A stretch of DNA of 64,000 bases from Rugamonas sp. (lineage in GTDB: Bacteria > Pseudomonadota > Gammaproteobacteria > Burkholderiales > Burkholderiaceae_D), in contig NZ_JANXMI010000312.1 in assembly GCF_025354735.1 (NCBI RefSeq), positions 1 through 64,000 of the forward strand, read 5' to 3'. Below, one piece after another: positions 1-11,280 of the stretch. The notes beneath the pieces are model-generated. The model searched no databases. It was not told the DNA's origin and saw only the letters and a program-made list of their open reading frames with translations. The position numbers and the translations under genes were made by a program. Every line of letters starts with the position of its first letter. Positions within the stretch are counted from its first letter, which is position 1.

Positions 1-956
1 TCGATGCCCAGGTCGGCCAGCGCCTGGCGCGTGTCGAGGTAGGATTTGCCGGCGGTGATGATGCCGATCTTCGGCTTCGGGCTGTCCCAGATAATCTTGT
101 TCAGCTTATTGGCGCGCGCATAGGCCAGCGCGGCGTACCACTTGTAGCTGTTCATCCGCACTTCCATATCGAGCACGGTGTCGGGCCAGCGGATATTGAG
201 GCCGCCCTCGGGCAGCGCGAAATCGGTCGGCGTGACGATCTGCACGCGGTCCGGGTCGAATTCGACGACGGCGCCGGACTCGATGATGTCGGTCACGCAC
301 TTCATCGACACCCACAGGCCGGTGTAGCGGCTCATGGCCCAGGCGTGCAGGCCGTAGTCGATATATTCCTGCACCGACGACGGATACAGCACCGGTATGC
401 CGCAGGCGTTCAGGATGTGGTCCGACTGGTGCGCGGTGGACGAGGATTTGGCGGCGTGGTCGTCGCCGGCCAGCACCAGCACGCCGCCGAACTTGGCCGA
501 GCCGGCGTTGTTGGCGTGCTTGAAGACGTCGCCGCAACGGTCGACGCCGGGGCCTTTGCCATACCACATGGAAAAGACGCCGTCGTACTTGGCGTCCTTG
601 AACAAATTGGTTTGCTGCGTGCCCCAGACGGCGGTGGCGGCCAGGTCCTCGTTCATCCCGGGATGGAATTTGACGTGGTGCGCGTACAGGTATTTTTTGG
701 CCTTCACGGCCGTCATGTCGACGCTGGTGACGGGCGAGCCGCGATAACCGGTGATGTAGCCGGCCGTGTTCAGGCCCGCCTTCAGGTCGCGCTCGCGCTG
801 CATCATCGGCAGGCGGATCAGGGCCTGGGTGCCGGTCATGAAGGCGCGGCCGCGGTCGAGGGTCCACTTGTCGTCGAGGGTGATGTCGTCCGGATTCGAG
901 TTCGAATTCGGGCTCATGCCTGGCTCCAGCTGCGAGCCCTTGTGAGGTGCGTTCAT
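1..956 (-). CDS. Indolepyruvate ferredoxin oxidoreductase, fused alpha/beta type (partial, N-terminal 318 aa)
   Basis: This gene starts at 956 and runs off the left edge of the window, so only the N-terminal part is visible. The start has a GGAG ribosome site 8 bases upstream. The protein reads MNAPHKGSQLEPGMSPN and then carries a GYRGSPV segment, FHPGMNEDLAATA and a WYGKGPGVDR stretch, which match the thiamine-diphosphate-binding N-terminal region of large fused indolepyruvate:ferredoxin oxidoreductases (family members are usually about 1150-1200 residues). The enzyme decarboxylates aryl-pyruvates made by transamination of aromatic amino acids to aryl-acetyl-CoA, passing electrons to ferredoxin. 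Its neighbour hpd consumes 4-hydroxyphenylpyruvate, so the two genes represent alternative fates of the same keto acids. The family call is from motif recognition; substrate preference is inferred. Confidence 0.88.
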   Translation of the reverse strand, partial: MNAPHKGSQLEPGMSPNSNSNPDDITLDDKWTLDRGRAFMTGTQALIRLPMMQRERDLKAGLNTAGYITGYRGSPVTSVDMTAVKAKKYLYAHHVKFHPGMNEDLAATAVWGTQQTNLFKDAKYDGVFSMWYGKGPGVDRCGDVFKHANNAGSAKFGGVLVLAGDDHAAKSSSTAHQSDHILNACGIPVLYPSSVQEYIDYGLHAWAMSRYTGLWVSMKCVTDIIESGAVVEFDPDRVQIVTPTDFALPEGGLNIRWPDTVLDMEVRMNSYKWYAALAYARANKLNKIIWDSPKPKIGIITAGKSYLDTRQALADLGI

Positions 957-1149
957 TACATAGTCTCCATTATTCTCTAAGCTTTGCGCAAGCCGGCCGG
1001 GTGGGCCGGGCTGCGCGCGATTCCGGCCCGCCTTGTGGGCGCGCGCGGAACGGAAAAATGATTTTTTTACAGGGTATCACAGGGCGGCGCCCGTCTGCGC
1101 GGTGCTGCCGTCCCTCAAACCTGGGGCGTCGATCCGGTCCCGGACTTTC

Positions 1150-2283
<1,134 letters not shown>

Positions 2284-2370
2284 ATGCGGTCTCCTTCTTG
2301 GAATAGCGCACAGTATAGTCCTGGCCGGGCGGCATTAAATTGCAAACAATTCCCCCGCGCCGATAATTTA

Positions 2371-2385
2371 AGCAATAATATTGCC
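2371..2385. promoter_or_regulatory. Candidate Lrp/AsnC operator between hpd and its regulator
   Basis: The palindrome GCAATAATATTGC (2372-2384, six-base arms around a central A) sits in the divergent hpd/asnC spacer, 26 bases before the regulator's ATG. Its AT-rich core flanked by GC and the 15-bp footprint AGCAATAATATTGCC resemble Lrp-family boxes. No binding data exist here; the assignment is inference from position and symmetry. Confidence 0.45.
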
Positions 2386-2410
2386 TGAACATTCGCCAAA
2401 CGAGGAATTC

Positions 2411-2932
2411 ATGACCAAGATCGCGCTCGATAAAACGGACCGCAAAATTCTGTCCATCTTGCAGGCCGACGGCCGGCTGTCCAACCAGGACGTGGCCGAA
2501 CTGGTCAACCTGTCGCCGTCGCCCTGCCTGCGCCGCATCAAGCGGCTGGAGGAGGCGGGCGTGATCCGCCAATACGTGGCGCTGCTCGACCCCGACAAGA
2601 TCGGCCTCGGGCTGCTGGCGTATGTGAACGTACGGCTGGAAAAGCACAGCGACGCGGCGGCCCACAGCAACGCGCGCGCGCTCGGCGCGGCGCCGCCGGT
2701 GGCCTCGCCGCGCGCCGACTTCGCGGTCTCCGTCGAACAGTGGCCGGAAGTGGTGGCCTGCTACGCGATGACGGGCGAGATGGATTATCTGCTGCGGGTG
2801 CACGTGGAAGACATGGACCATTTTTCGCGCTTCATGATGGCGACGCTGCTGCGCCATCCGGCGGTGCTGGACGTGAAGTCCAGCTTCGCGCTGCAAAGGA
2901 TCAAGGACACGACGGCGCTGCCGCTGGTGTGA
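2411..2932 (+). CDS. Lrp/AsnC family transcriptional regulator
   Basis: This protein of 173 residues has an N-terminal winged helix (LDKTDRKILSILQADGRLSN, then a recognition helix around SPSPCLRRIKRLEEAGVI) and a C-terminal RAM/ligand-sensing domain containing YAMTGEMDYLLRVHVEDMDHF. That layout is standard for feast/famine regulators that sense amino acids. The ATG at 2411 has GAGGA just upstream; an in-frame TTG at 2381 would add ten residues but lies inside the palindrome. Roughly 20 residues rich in alanine and proline (near 92-112) extend the linker before the RAM domain compared with short family members. Divergence from hpd suggests that it controls aromatic amino acid catabolism, which is inferred from position only. 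Confidence 0.9.
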   Translation: MTKIALDKTDRKILSILQADGRLSNQDVAELVNLSPSPCLRRIKRLEEAGVIRQYVALLDPDKIGLGLLAYVNVRLEKHSDAAAHSNARALGAAPPVASPRADFAVSVEQWPEVVACYAMTGEMDYLLRVHVEDMDHFSRFMMATLLRHPAVLDVKSSFALQRIKDTTALPLV

Positions 2933-2951
2933 GCGCCGGCGCCGGGCCGGC

Positions 2952-3635
2952 TCACTCGCTCTTGCGGCCGGGCAGGCGGTCCAGCCACTTGACGGCGGCG
3001 CGCTTGTTGGCCTTGTAGGCGTAATCGAGCATGGCCACCTGTTCCTCCATCGCCTCCTGCAGGACGCTGCCGGGATTGGGCGGCGGCAGCTTGAGGTAGG
3101 CGTCGGCCTCGCCATAGTCGCGGTGGATGGCCATGCCGGCTTTTTTCGCGATATGCATCATGGTCGCGTTGGACGACAGGCAGTGCATGTACAGCGTGTC
3201 GATATCGTTGTTGCGGCAGTGGATGGCGGCCCGTTCGAACAACTTGCTGCCGACGCCCATGCCGCGCATGGAGTGCGCCACCGAGACGCCGAATTCGGCC
3301 ACGCGCTCCTTGTCGGTGGCGGCGCTTTTGCGCGGCGACGCGTCCCGCGGCGCGAACGCCAGGTGGCCGACGGCGACCAGCTTGAACACGCGGTTGTAGA
3401 CGCCGAACACCATGTCGCGCGCGAAGTCGATGCCGTTGACGTATTTGGCGACCTGCTCGTCGGGCACGATGGCGCCGAAGCGCAGCAGGCGGTCGCGGCT
3501 TTCCAGCGCCAGGAAGTGCTTGACCATGCGGCGGCGGTCGCGCTCCTTGAGCTCCTTGACGCGCACCGTCGGCCGCGCCGCGCCGCCCTTGAACCAGCGT
3601 CCCAGCGGATTTTGAAACAGGTCGATCGAACTCAT
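2952..3635 (-). CDS. GNAT-family N-acetyltransferase
   Basis: The 227-residue product starts MSSIDLFQNPLGRWF and carries the acetyl-CoA-binding signature MRGMGVGSKLFERA near residues 130-145, preceded by the GHLAF strand. This is the core of the GNAT fold. The C-terminal part (LQEAMEEQVAMLDYAYKANKRAAVKWLDRLP) is an extra helical segment. The gene converges on the AsnC-type regulator, with only about 20 bases between the two stops. The substrate cannot be told from sequence. A start further upstream is open but lacks GNAT-like sequence, so the ATG at 3635 is preferred. Confidence 0.82.
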   Translation of the reverse strand: MSSIDLFQNPLGRWFKGGAARPTVRVKELKERDRRRMVKHFLALESRDRLLRFGAIVPDEQVAKYVNGIDFARDMVFGVYNRVFKLVAVGHLAFAPRDASPRKSAATDKERVAEFGVSVAHSMRGMGVGSKLFERAAIHCRNNDIDTLYMHCLSSNATMMHIAKKAGMAIHRDYGEADAYLKLPPPNPGSVLQEAMEEQVAMLDYAYKANKRAAVKWLDRLPGRKSE

Positions 3636-3714
3636 AGCACTCCATCCGGCGTCGATGGTGCAGCGCACCATCGGGCATTGTATCGCAAGCCCGCCCTCGC
3701 TGCCGGCGGCGCGC

Positions 3715-4986
3715 TTAAAGGGCGGCGGCCGCCGGCGGCGCCGCGTCGTCGTCTTCGATGGCGCCGATGGCCAGCTTGACGGCGCCGACGCGGGCCCGGT
3801 GGATGCGCTCCGGGATGCGCTGCGGCTGGTCGGCGCTGGCCTGGGCGATGTCGCCGGCGTTGACGGCGCGCGCGGCCGCCATCGCGCTTTCCAGATAGGC
3901 CAGTTGGGGGAAGGGCTGGTCGGCAAAACTCGCACTGGCGCCGATGCGGCCGCGCGAATCGCATTCGGTCGCCAGCAGCATCTGGCTGAAACGGGCCGGC
4001 TTGCGGAAGGCGTCGCAGCGCTCCAGCAGGGTGACGATGGTGTTGGCGCGCAGGACCAGAGCGCGGCCGACGTTGCCGTGTTCGCGCGCCGTCATCACGG
4101 CCAGGTCGCGGCAGTCGGTGGGCACCTTCAGGCGCTTGCAGACCTGTTCCACCAGCGGCACGCCGAGGCCCTCGTGGCCGTGGTGGGCCGGCCATTTGTC
4201 GGCCGGCGTCACGCCCTTGCCCAGGTCGTGCATCAGGCAGGCGAAGCGCGTCGGCAGCTCCAGGCCGCGCGCGGCGGCGCAGTCGAGCACCTGCAGCATG
4301 TGGACCCCGGTGTCGATCTCGGGGTGGTACTGCGGCGGCTGCGGCACGCCCCACAGCGCGTCGAGCTCCGGCAGGATGCGCGCCAGCGCGCCGCAGTCGC
4401 GCAGCACCTCCAGCATGCGCGAGGGCCGGTCCTCCATCAGCCCGCGCGACAGTTCCTGCCACACGCGCTCGGGCACCAAAGCGTCGACCTCGCCCTGCGC
4501 CACCATCTGCCGCATCAGCGCATTGGTTTCCGGGGCGATGACGAAATCGGCATAACGGGCGGCGAAGCGGGCGATCCGCAAAATGCGCACCGGGTCTTCG
4601 GCGAAGGCCTCGGAGACGTGGCGGAAGATGCGCTGCTCGATGTCGCGGCGGCCGCCGTAAGGGTCGGTCAGCGTGCCGTCCGGCGCCTGCGCGATGGCAT
4701 TGACGGTGAGGTCGCGCCGCACCAGGTCCTGTTCCAGCGTGACGTCGGGCGAGGTGTGGAACACGAAGCCGCGGTAGCCGGGCGCGGTCTTCCTTTCGGT
4801 GCGGGCCAGCGCGTACTCCTCCTGCGTGCGCGGGTGCAGGAACACGGGGAAGTCCTTGCCGACGGGACGGAAGCCCTGGCGCAGCATGTCTTCCGGGGTG
4901 GCGCCGACGACCACGTAGTCGCGGTCCTTGACCGGGCGGCCCAGCAGCGCGTCGCGCACGGCGCCGCCGACCGTATATATTTTCAT
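3715..4986 (-). CDS. cca: CCA tRNA nucleotidyltransferase, multifunctional type
   Basis: This 423-residue enzyme adds or repairs the 3' CCA end of tRNAs. It begins MKIYTVGGAVRDALLG as in class II bacterial CCA enzymes, followed by the metal-binding DxD pair Asp21/Asp23 (KDRDYVV), the RRDLTVNA block and the head/neck helices. The second half holds an HD phosphohydrolase domain (CLMHDLGKG, then HHGHEGLG), which identifies the long multifunctional form found in beta- and gammaproteobacteria. An alternative ATG three codons upstream (4995) is possible. The C-terminus ends in an alanine-rich tail. The GST-like gene lies 20 bases upstream on the same strand. Confidence 0.95.
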   Translation of the reverse strand: MKIYTVGGAVRDALLGRPVKDRDYVVVGATPEDMLRQGFRPVGKDFPVFLHPRTQEEYALARTERKTAPGYRGFVFHTSPDVTLEQDLVRRDLTVNAIAQAPDGTLTDPYGGRRDIEQRIFRHVSEAFAEDPVRILRIARFAARYADFVIAPETNALMRQMVAQGEVDALVPERVWQELSRGLMEDRPSRMLEVLRDCGALARILPELDALWGVPQPPQYHPEIDTGVHMLQVLDCAAARGLELPTRFACLMHDLGKGVTPADKWPAHHGHEGLGVPLVEQVCKRLKVPTDCRDLAVMTAREHGNVGRALVLRANTIVTLLERCDAFRKPARFSQMLLATECDSRGRIGASASFADQPFPQLAYLESAMAAARAVNAGDIAQASADQPQRIPERIHRARVGAVKLAIGAIEDDDAAPPAAAAL

Positions 4987-5006
4987 CTCGGGCATGGCGC
5001 TGGCGA

Positions 5007-5723
5007 TCAGGGCATCTCGGCGTCGTGCTTGGGCGCCGTTTCGGTTTCGGCCAGCGCCTCGGCGACCCAGCGCGCCACGGCCGGATGGGCCAGCACCCGC
5101 TCGCAATAGGCGTTCAGCGCCGGCGCCAGCGTCACGCCGTAGGTGCGGAAGCGCGCCACCACCGGCGCGTAATAGGCGTCGGCGATGGAGAACTCGCCGA
5201 ACAGGAACTGGTGCTGGCCGCCGAAGCGCGACAGGCAATCCTCCCAGATTTCGCTGATGCGGCCGATGTCGGCCTGGGCGCCGTTGGTGCGGCCCTTGCC
5301 CGGACAGCGGGCCTTGATATTCATCGACATGGCGTTGCGCAGGTCGGCGAAGCCGGCGTGCATCTCGGCGCAGATCGAGCGCGCCATCGCGCGCGCGGCC
5401 ACGTCCTGCGGCCACAGGCCCAGCTCCTGGAACTGCTCGGCCAGATATTCGCAGATGGCCAGGCTGTCCCAGATCGTCATCTCGCCGGCCAGCAGCACCG
5501 GCACCCGGCCGCAGGCCGAATACGAGGCGATCTTGGCGGCCGTGTCGTCGCAGTCGAGCAGCACGCGCACTTCCTGGAAGGGGATGCCGAAGGCCGTCAT
5601 CGCCACCCACGGCCGCATCGACCAGGACGAATAATTCTTGTTGCCGATGATGAGCGTCAGGCCCGGCTCGCGCGCGGCGGCCAGTGCTTGCGACAGGGTG
5701 GGATCGAGTTCGGTGGTTTGCAT
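5007..5723 (-). CDS. Glutathione S-transferase family protein
   Basis: The product is 238 residues. The N-terminal thioredoxin-like domain shows IIGNKNYSSWSMRPWVA, where the serine pair precedes the first helix, and VPVLLAGEMTIWDSLAICEYL, the classical glutathione gamma-glutamyl-binding cis-Pro and [DE]-S motif. An all-helical GST C-terminal domain follows. The first about 20 residues before the thioredoxin strand are extra. Substrate and role (detoxification or redox) are not predictable. The gene sits between slt and cca, all leftward, with short gaps of 30 and 20 bases, so the three may be co-transcribed. Confidence 0.88.
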   Translation of the reverse strand: MQTTELDPTLSQALAAAREPGLTLIIGNKNYSSWSMRPWVAMTAFGIPFQEVRVLLDCDDTAAKIASYSACGRVPVLLAGEMTIWDSLAICEYLAEQFQELGLWPQDVAARAMARSICAEMHAGFADLRNAMSMNIKARCPGKGRTNGAQADIGRISEIWEDCLSRFGGQHQFLFGEFSIADAYYAPVVARFRTYGVTLAPALNAYCERVLAHPAVARWVAEALAETETAPKHDAEMP

Positions 5724-5753
5724 GGTGTCGTCCGTGGTTTTTATAGGGGGTCT

Positions 5754-7742
5754 TCAGCGGCCGCCGAAGCTCGTTTCCTGTTCTTCCTGCGCGCTGTAGC
5801 CTTTCGGCGCGACGCTGCCCAGGCGCGCCTTGAGCGACTGCGGCCGGCCTTCGAACAAGGCCGCGTAGTAGGCCGTGTTCGACATCACGTTGCGCACATA
5901 GGCGCGGGTTTCGACGTAGGGGATGGACTCGATGAAGATGGCGCTTTCCATCGGCCCGGTCAGCGTCGAGCGCCAGGTGCGCAGCCGTCCGGGGCCGGCG
6001 TTGTAGGCGGCCGTGGCCAGCACTTCGGAGCCGTCCATATTCCCCAGCACGATGTTCATATAGCTGGCGCCGAGCAGGATGTTGGTGTGGACGTCGCTCA
6101 GCATGTCCTGCACGAAGTCGGCCAGGCCGATTTTTTTCGCGACCCAGCGCCCGGTCGACGGCATCACCTGCATCAGGCCCGAGGCGCCGACGCTCGATTG
6201 CGCGTCCATGATGAAGCGCGACTCTTGCCGGATCAAGCCATAGACCCAGGCCTGGTCCAGGCCCAGCGTCTGCGTGGTGCTGCGCATGATGTCGTTGTGC
6301 GGCGCCGGGAAGCGCTGCGTGTAGTCGACCTGGATGCGGGTGCGCTCCGAGGTGCTGACCATGCGGTCCAGGATATTGTTCTGGCGCGCGAATTCGGCGG
6401 CGGCCAGGTGTTCGCGTTCGCTCAGGCCGCGCAGCGACCAGTTCCACTCGCGCGTGCCCTCGAAGCGCAGCCGCATGCCGAAGAATTTGAGCGCGCGCTG
6501 GAAGCCGGGATTGGCGGCGATGGGCGCGATTTCGGCCGCCGAGATGGGCGCGCCGGCCGGCGGGATCGTGATGAGGCGGCCGGTTTCCTCCAGCGCCAGC
6601 TGGCCGTAGAAATTCGACTGCTCGGCGATGCCGCGGAACAGCTGCAGCGCCTCGCCGCTGGCGGCGCCGGTCGGGCCGGTGGCGCCGTCGGCCATCAGCG
6701 CGCGGCCCAGCCAGTAGGTCCACGCCGGATCGGCGCGCAGCGCGGGCGGCATGGCGCGGATGTCGGCCTTCACTTCCTGCCAGTCGCCGTCGCGCAGCGC
6801 GTAGCGCGTCTTCCATTGCAGGGCGTCGTTCGACAGCGGCGCGCCGCTGGACTTGCGCCAGTAGCCGCGCGTTTCCGGCGCCAGCGTGTACGACGATTGC
6901 AGCGCGATGTTGGCCCAGCCCTGGGCCTGTTCCTGCGCGCTCAGGCGCGGCGCCGCCTTGTTCAGCGCCAGCACCGCCAGCTTGACGCTGGTCTTGGCCA
7001 TGCGGCCGATGGCGACCAGGTAAATTTCGTGTTCGGCCTGGCCGCCGCCCATGCCCTTGGCCAGCGCGATGGCCGGCAAGTCGATCGCCTGCGCGATTTT
7101 TTTCTCGGAGCCGCCCAGCAGCGCCATGGCGCGCCGGGCCGGCCCCGTGGCGTCGAATTCGCCGGCCAGGCGCACCTGCGTCCACAGGTCGTTGTTGTCG
7201 AACTGGCCGGCCAGCGCCAGCGTGGCGATCAGGCCGGAGCAGCCGTCGCCGTAGAGGGGCGGATTGACCAGCAGCGCGCGCGCCTCGTCGGCCACCTTCT
7301 GGCCCTTGAGCGCGCGCGATTGCAGCGCGTAGCATTTGACCTGGATGTCGTCGTTGAGCGCGAACAGCGGCAGCTGCTCGTCGAAGGTGGCCCAGTCGCG
7401 GCGCCGGCCCAGGTCCAGCAGCCAGTCGTTGCGCAGGCGGTCGGCGATGGCGCTGCCGGCGTAGCGGTTCAGGAAATCGCGCAGGTCGGCGTAGCTGACG
7501 TCACGGAAGTGGGATTTGAGCCGATAATAGTCGACATAGGACGGGATGGAATACGCGCCCAGTTTGGCCGCGTAAAAGTCGGCCTTGACGGCATCGTCCT
7601 GGCGCACGGCGTCGCGCAGCAGCAGGAAGGCGTCATCGTCCTTGCGGGCGTCGATTGCGCTGTCGTCGGCGTGGGCCAGACCGGTGGCGACGCTGGCCAA
7701 TACGACGGCGGCGCCGGCTATCCATTTCGAAGCGTAAATCAA
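5754..7742 (-). CDS. slt: Soluble lytic murein transglycosylase
   Basis: A 662-residue periplasmic enzyme that cleaves peptidoglycan glycan strands to 1,6-anhydro ends. It has a signal peptide (MIYASKWIAGAAVVLASVATG, cleaved near ALAHA-DD), a long alpha-superhelical region, and a C-terminal SLT goose-lysozyme-like domain. That domain contains GLIRQESRF with the catalytic Glu, then SSVGASGLMQVMPST and AAYNAGPGR. The architecture matches E. coli Slt70. The start codon appears to be TTG at 7742 with AGAGAG upstream. The gene is divergent from the 5-formyl-THF cyclo-ligase gene, with about 60 bases between the starts. Confidence 0.93.
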   Translation of the reverse strand: MIYASKWIAGAAVVLASVATGLAHADDSAIDARKDDDAFLLLRDAVRQDDAVKADFYAAKLGAYSIPSYVDYYRLKSHFRDVSYADLRDFLNRYAGSAIADRLRNDWLLDLGRRRDWATFDEQLPLFALNDDIQVKCYALQSRALKGQKVADEARALLVNPPLYGDGCSGLIATLALAGQFDNNDLWTQVRLAGEFDATGPARRAMALLGGSEKKIAQAIDLPAIALAKGMGGGQAEHEIYLVAIGRMAKTSVKLAVLALNKAAPRLSAQEQAQGWANIALQSSYTLAPETRGYWRKSSGAPLSNDALQWKTRYALRDGDWQEVKADIRAMPPALRADPAWTYWLGRALMADGATGPTGAASGEALQLFRGIAEQSNFYGQLALEETGRLITIPPAGAPISAAEIAPIAANPGFQRALKFFGMRLRFEGTREWNWSLRGLSEREHLAAAEFARQNNILDRMVSTSERTRIQVDYTQRFPAPHNDIMRSTTQTLGLDQAWVYGLIRQESRFIMDAQSSVGASGLMQVMPSTGRWVAKKIGLADFVQDMLSDVHTNILLGASYMNIVLGNMDGSEVLATAAYNAGPGRLRTWRSTLTGPMESAIFIESIPYVETRAYVRNVMSNTAYYAALFEGRPQSLKARLGSVAPKGYSAQEEQETSFGGR

Positions 7743-7804
7743 TGTGCAACTCTCTTTAGTCTTGAAGCCAGAATATGACCAGCGACCCTAGAATACCACG
7801 CGCC

Positions 7805-8368
7805 ATGACCGATCCACCAGCCCCGGCGGCCCTCGCCAAGGCGCAATTGCGGGCCCGCTTGCTGGCGGCGCGGCGCGGCGTCGACGCGGCCACCAAGGCC
7901 GTGTGGGACCGCGCCATCGCGGCGCGGGTGCTGGCGTGGGCGCGTGAGCAGAATGTCGCGGCGCTGGGCGTGTATTGGCCGCTGCGCGATGAGCCCGATC
8001 TGCACGCGGCCTATGCGGAACTGGCGCGGTTGGGCGTGCGCCTGCTGCTGCCGGTGGTGGTGGAACGGCACGCGGCGCTGGAGTTCGCGCAGTGGCAAAT
8101 CGGCGAGGCCATGGTCAGGGACCAGATGGGCGTGGCGGTGCCGGCGCAGTTGCGGATGGAGGCGGCGCCGCCGGCCTTGCTGGTGCCCTGCCTCGGCTTT
8201 AACCGCGGGCGCTACCGGCTCGGCTATGGCGGCGGTTTCTACGACCGCACGCTGGCGCGCCAACCCAGGCCGAAGACGGTGGGGGTGGCGTACGCGTGCC
8301 TGGAGGCGGACTTCGACAACGACGCGCACGATGTCGCGCTGGATTTGGTGTTGACCGAGGCGCGCTAG
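7805..8368 (+). CDS. 5-formyltetrahydrofolate cyclo-ligase
   Basis: The protein (187 residues from the ATG at 7805, or 197 from 7775) carries the family signature NRGRYRLGYGGGFYDRTLA that forms the folate and ATP site, plus the basic LRARLLAARRG helix at the start. It converts 5-formyl-THF to 5,10-methenyl-THF with ATP, returning stored folate to the one-carbon pool. The neighbouring metF gene uses the next reduced folate, so the two genes belong to the same pathway even though they converge. The start is uncertain because both ATGs are in frame and neither has a strong ribosome site. Confidence 0.92.
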   Translation: MTDPPAPAALAKAQLRARLLAARRGVDAATKAVWDRAIAARVLAWAREQNVAALGVYWPLRDEPDLHAAYAELARLGVRLLLPVVVERHAALEFAQWQIGEAMVRDQMGVAVPAQLRMEAAPPALLVPCLGFNRGRYRLGYGGGFYDRTLARQPRPKTVGVAYACLEADFDNDAHDVALDLVLTEAR

Positions 8369-8405
8369 GCGCAGCCGAAAATGCGGTAGGCCACGGTTTC
8401 GGAAA

Positions 8406-8460
8406 ACGGGGTCAGACCACGGTTTCGAATGAATCTCTCGAAACCGTGGTCTGACCCCGT
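8406..8460. repeat. Perfect 23-bp inverted repeat with GGGGTCAGACC core
   Basis: Arms at 8406-8428 and 8438-8460 are exactly complementary over 23 bases around a 9-base loop. The arm contains GGGGTCAGACC followed by CCACGGTTTCG; the latter also occurs as a direct copy at 8391-8401. It lies between two convergent genes, so it may terminate transcription from both sides, although there is no strong T-run. The GGGGTCAGACC core recurs at 39669-39679, which suggests a dispersed palindromic (REP-like) family. Confidence 0.7.
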
Positions 8461-8524
8461 CGCTACGCCCCGTCGCTGCATCCTGTCGTTACAGGCCGGC
8501 TGCGCGAGGTATCGTCAGCGCTGC

Positions 8525-9352
8525 TTACACCAGCCGCTGCCACAGCGCCGTCGTCGCGGCGGCCTGGTTCATGCTGTAGAAGTGCAGGCCCGGCGCGCCG
8601 CCGGCCAGCAGGCGTTCGCACAGCGCCGTCACCACGTCGAGCCCGAAGGCCTTGATGGAGGCACTGTCGTCGCCGAAGCTGGCCAGTTTCAGCCGCACCC
8701 AGCGCGGGATCTCGGCGCCGCACATGTCGGAAAAGCGCATCAGCTGCGTGTAGTTCGTGATCGGCATGATGCCGGCGACGATGGGCACGTCGATACCGAG
8801 CCTGGCGGTCTGCTCGACGAACTGGAAATAGGCGTCGGCGTTGTAAAAATACTGGGTGATGGCGGCGTCCGCGCCGGCCTTGACCTTGCGCTCGAAGGCC
8901 AGCAAATCGTCTTGCGGCGACCGGGCCTGCGGGTGCACTTCGGGATAGGCCGCCACTTCGATGTGGAACCAGTCGCCCGTTTCGGCGCGGATGAATTCGA
9001 CCAGCTCGTTGGCGTAGCGGAACTGGCCGCTGGCGCCGTAGCCGCTGGGCAGGTCGCCGCGCAGCGCCACCACGCGCTTGATGCCGTGCGACTTGTATTC
9101 GTCGAGCACGGCGCGGATCGACTCGCGCGTGCCGCCGACGCAGGACAGATGCGGCGCGGCCTGTTCGCCGGCGGCCATGATGTCGCGCACGGTGTCGAGC
9201 GTGCCTTGCTGTGTGCTGCCGCCGGCGCCGAAGGTGACGGAAAAATAGCGCGGGTGCAGTTCGGAGAGCTGGGCGCGCGTGGCGCGCAGTTTCTCCGCGC
9301 TTTCCGCCGTCTTGGGCGGGAAGAATTCGATGCTGAAGTTAGGAGCGTCCAT
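8525..9352 (-). CDS. metF: Methylenetetrahydrofolate reductase [NAD(P)H]
   Basis: This 275-residue flavoprotein reduces 5,10-methylene-THF to 5-methyl-THF, the methyl donor for methionine synthesis. It begins FSIEFFPPKTAES, with the conserved Glu of the (S)EFFPP motif, and contains SVTFGAGGS, RGDLPSGYG and ITQYFYNADAYF, all hallmarks of bacterial MetF. It overlaps the upstream small membrane-protein gene by 14 bases and lies downstream of ahcY on the same strand. It therefore probably belongs to the SAH-riboswitch-controlled transcript. Confidence 0.95.
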   Translation of the reverse strand: MDAPNFSIEFFPPKTAESAEKLRATRAQLSELHPRYFSVTFGAGGSTQQGTLDTVRDIMAAGEQAAPHLSCVGGTRESIRAVLDEYKSHGIKRVVALRGDLPSGYGASGQFRYANELVEFIRAETGDWFHIEVAAYPEVHPQARSPQDDLLAFERKVKAGADAAITQYFYNADAYFQFVEQTARLGIDVPIVAGIMPITNYTQLMRFSDMCGAEIPRWVRLKLASFGDDSASIKAFGLDVVTALCERLLAGGAPGLHFYSMNQAAATTALWQRLV

Positions 9353-9695
9353 GGGATTTGCTTAAGAGGATGGTGGACAAGGCCCAGGAAATCACGCTGT
9401 ACAGCAGGGCGCCGGCGATGGCGGACCAGAAGCTGTCGACGTGGAAGCCGTCGACCAGTTGCGCGGTCAGCCAGAACATGAAGCCGTTGATGACGAAGAT
9501 GAACAGGCCCAGCGACAGCATCGTCACGGGCAGCGTCAGCACCAGCAGCGCGGGGCGGATCAGCGTGTTGACCAGGCCGAGGATCAGGGCCGCGACCAGG
9601 GCCGCACCGATGCTCGTGACATCGATGGAATGCATCAGGTAAGGCAGCGCCATCAGGGCCACCGCATTGATTAACCAGGTAAGGACCAAACGCAT
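9339..9695 (-). CDS. Small integral membrane protein, YvlD/phage-holin-IV-like family
   Basis: The 118-residue protein is almost entirely membrane: four hydrophobic segments at about 3-20, 27-50, 55-75 and 90-112 separated by short polar turns, with LGLVNTLIRPALLVLTLPVTMLSLG matching the DUF360/YvlD-type signature in the middle. The ATG at 9695 gives a standard-length protein; longer readings add non-hydrophobic sequence. It is placed between ahcY and metF, overlapping the metF start. This placement between ahcY and metF is common in betaproteobacteria (recalled, not searched), but its function is unknown. Confidence 0.8.
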   Translation of the reverse strand: MRLVLTWLINAVALMALPYLMHSIDVTSIGAALVAALILGLVNTLIRPALLVLTLPVTMLSLGLFIFVINGFMFWLTAQLVDGFHVDSFWSAIAGALLYSVISWALSTILLSKSHGRS

Positions 9696-9757
9696 AAGTG
9701 GCTCGAAGATAGTGGCTCGAATTCGGGGGGTGTCGCAAACGGGCGCCGATGAAAACA

Positions 9758-9779
9758 GGGCCGGCGATGTGGCCGGCCC
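9758..9779 (-). terminator. GC-rich hairpin after ahcY
   Basis: An 8-bp perfect stem (GGGCCGGC / GCCGGCCC) with a 6-base loop lies between the ahcY stop and the next gene. On the leftward strand it is followed by TGTTTTC, a weak U-tract. It could be an attenuator that lowers expression of the membrane-protein gene and metF relative to ahcY, or a partial terminator. Confidence 0.4.
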
Positions 9780-9821
9780 CGCTTCATGGCAGGTGGCTAG
9801 CCCGCGGGGTGTCACGCCATA

Positions 9822-11249
<1,428 letters not shown>

Positions 11250-11280
11250 CACGCCCTCCTTTCAGTTAGAAAAAAGTAAC

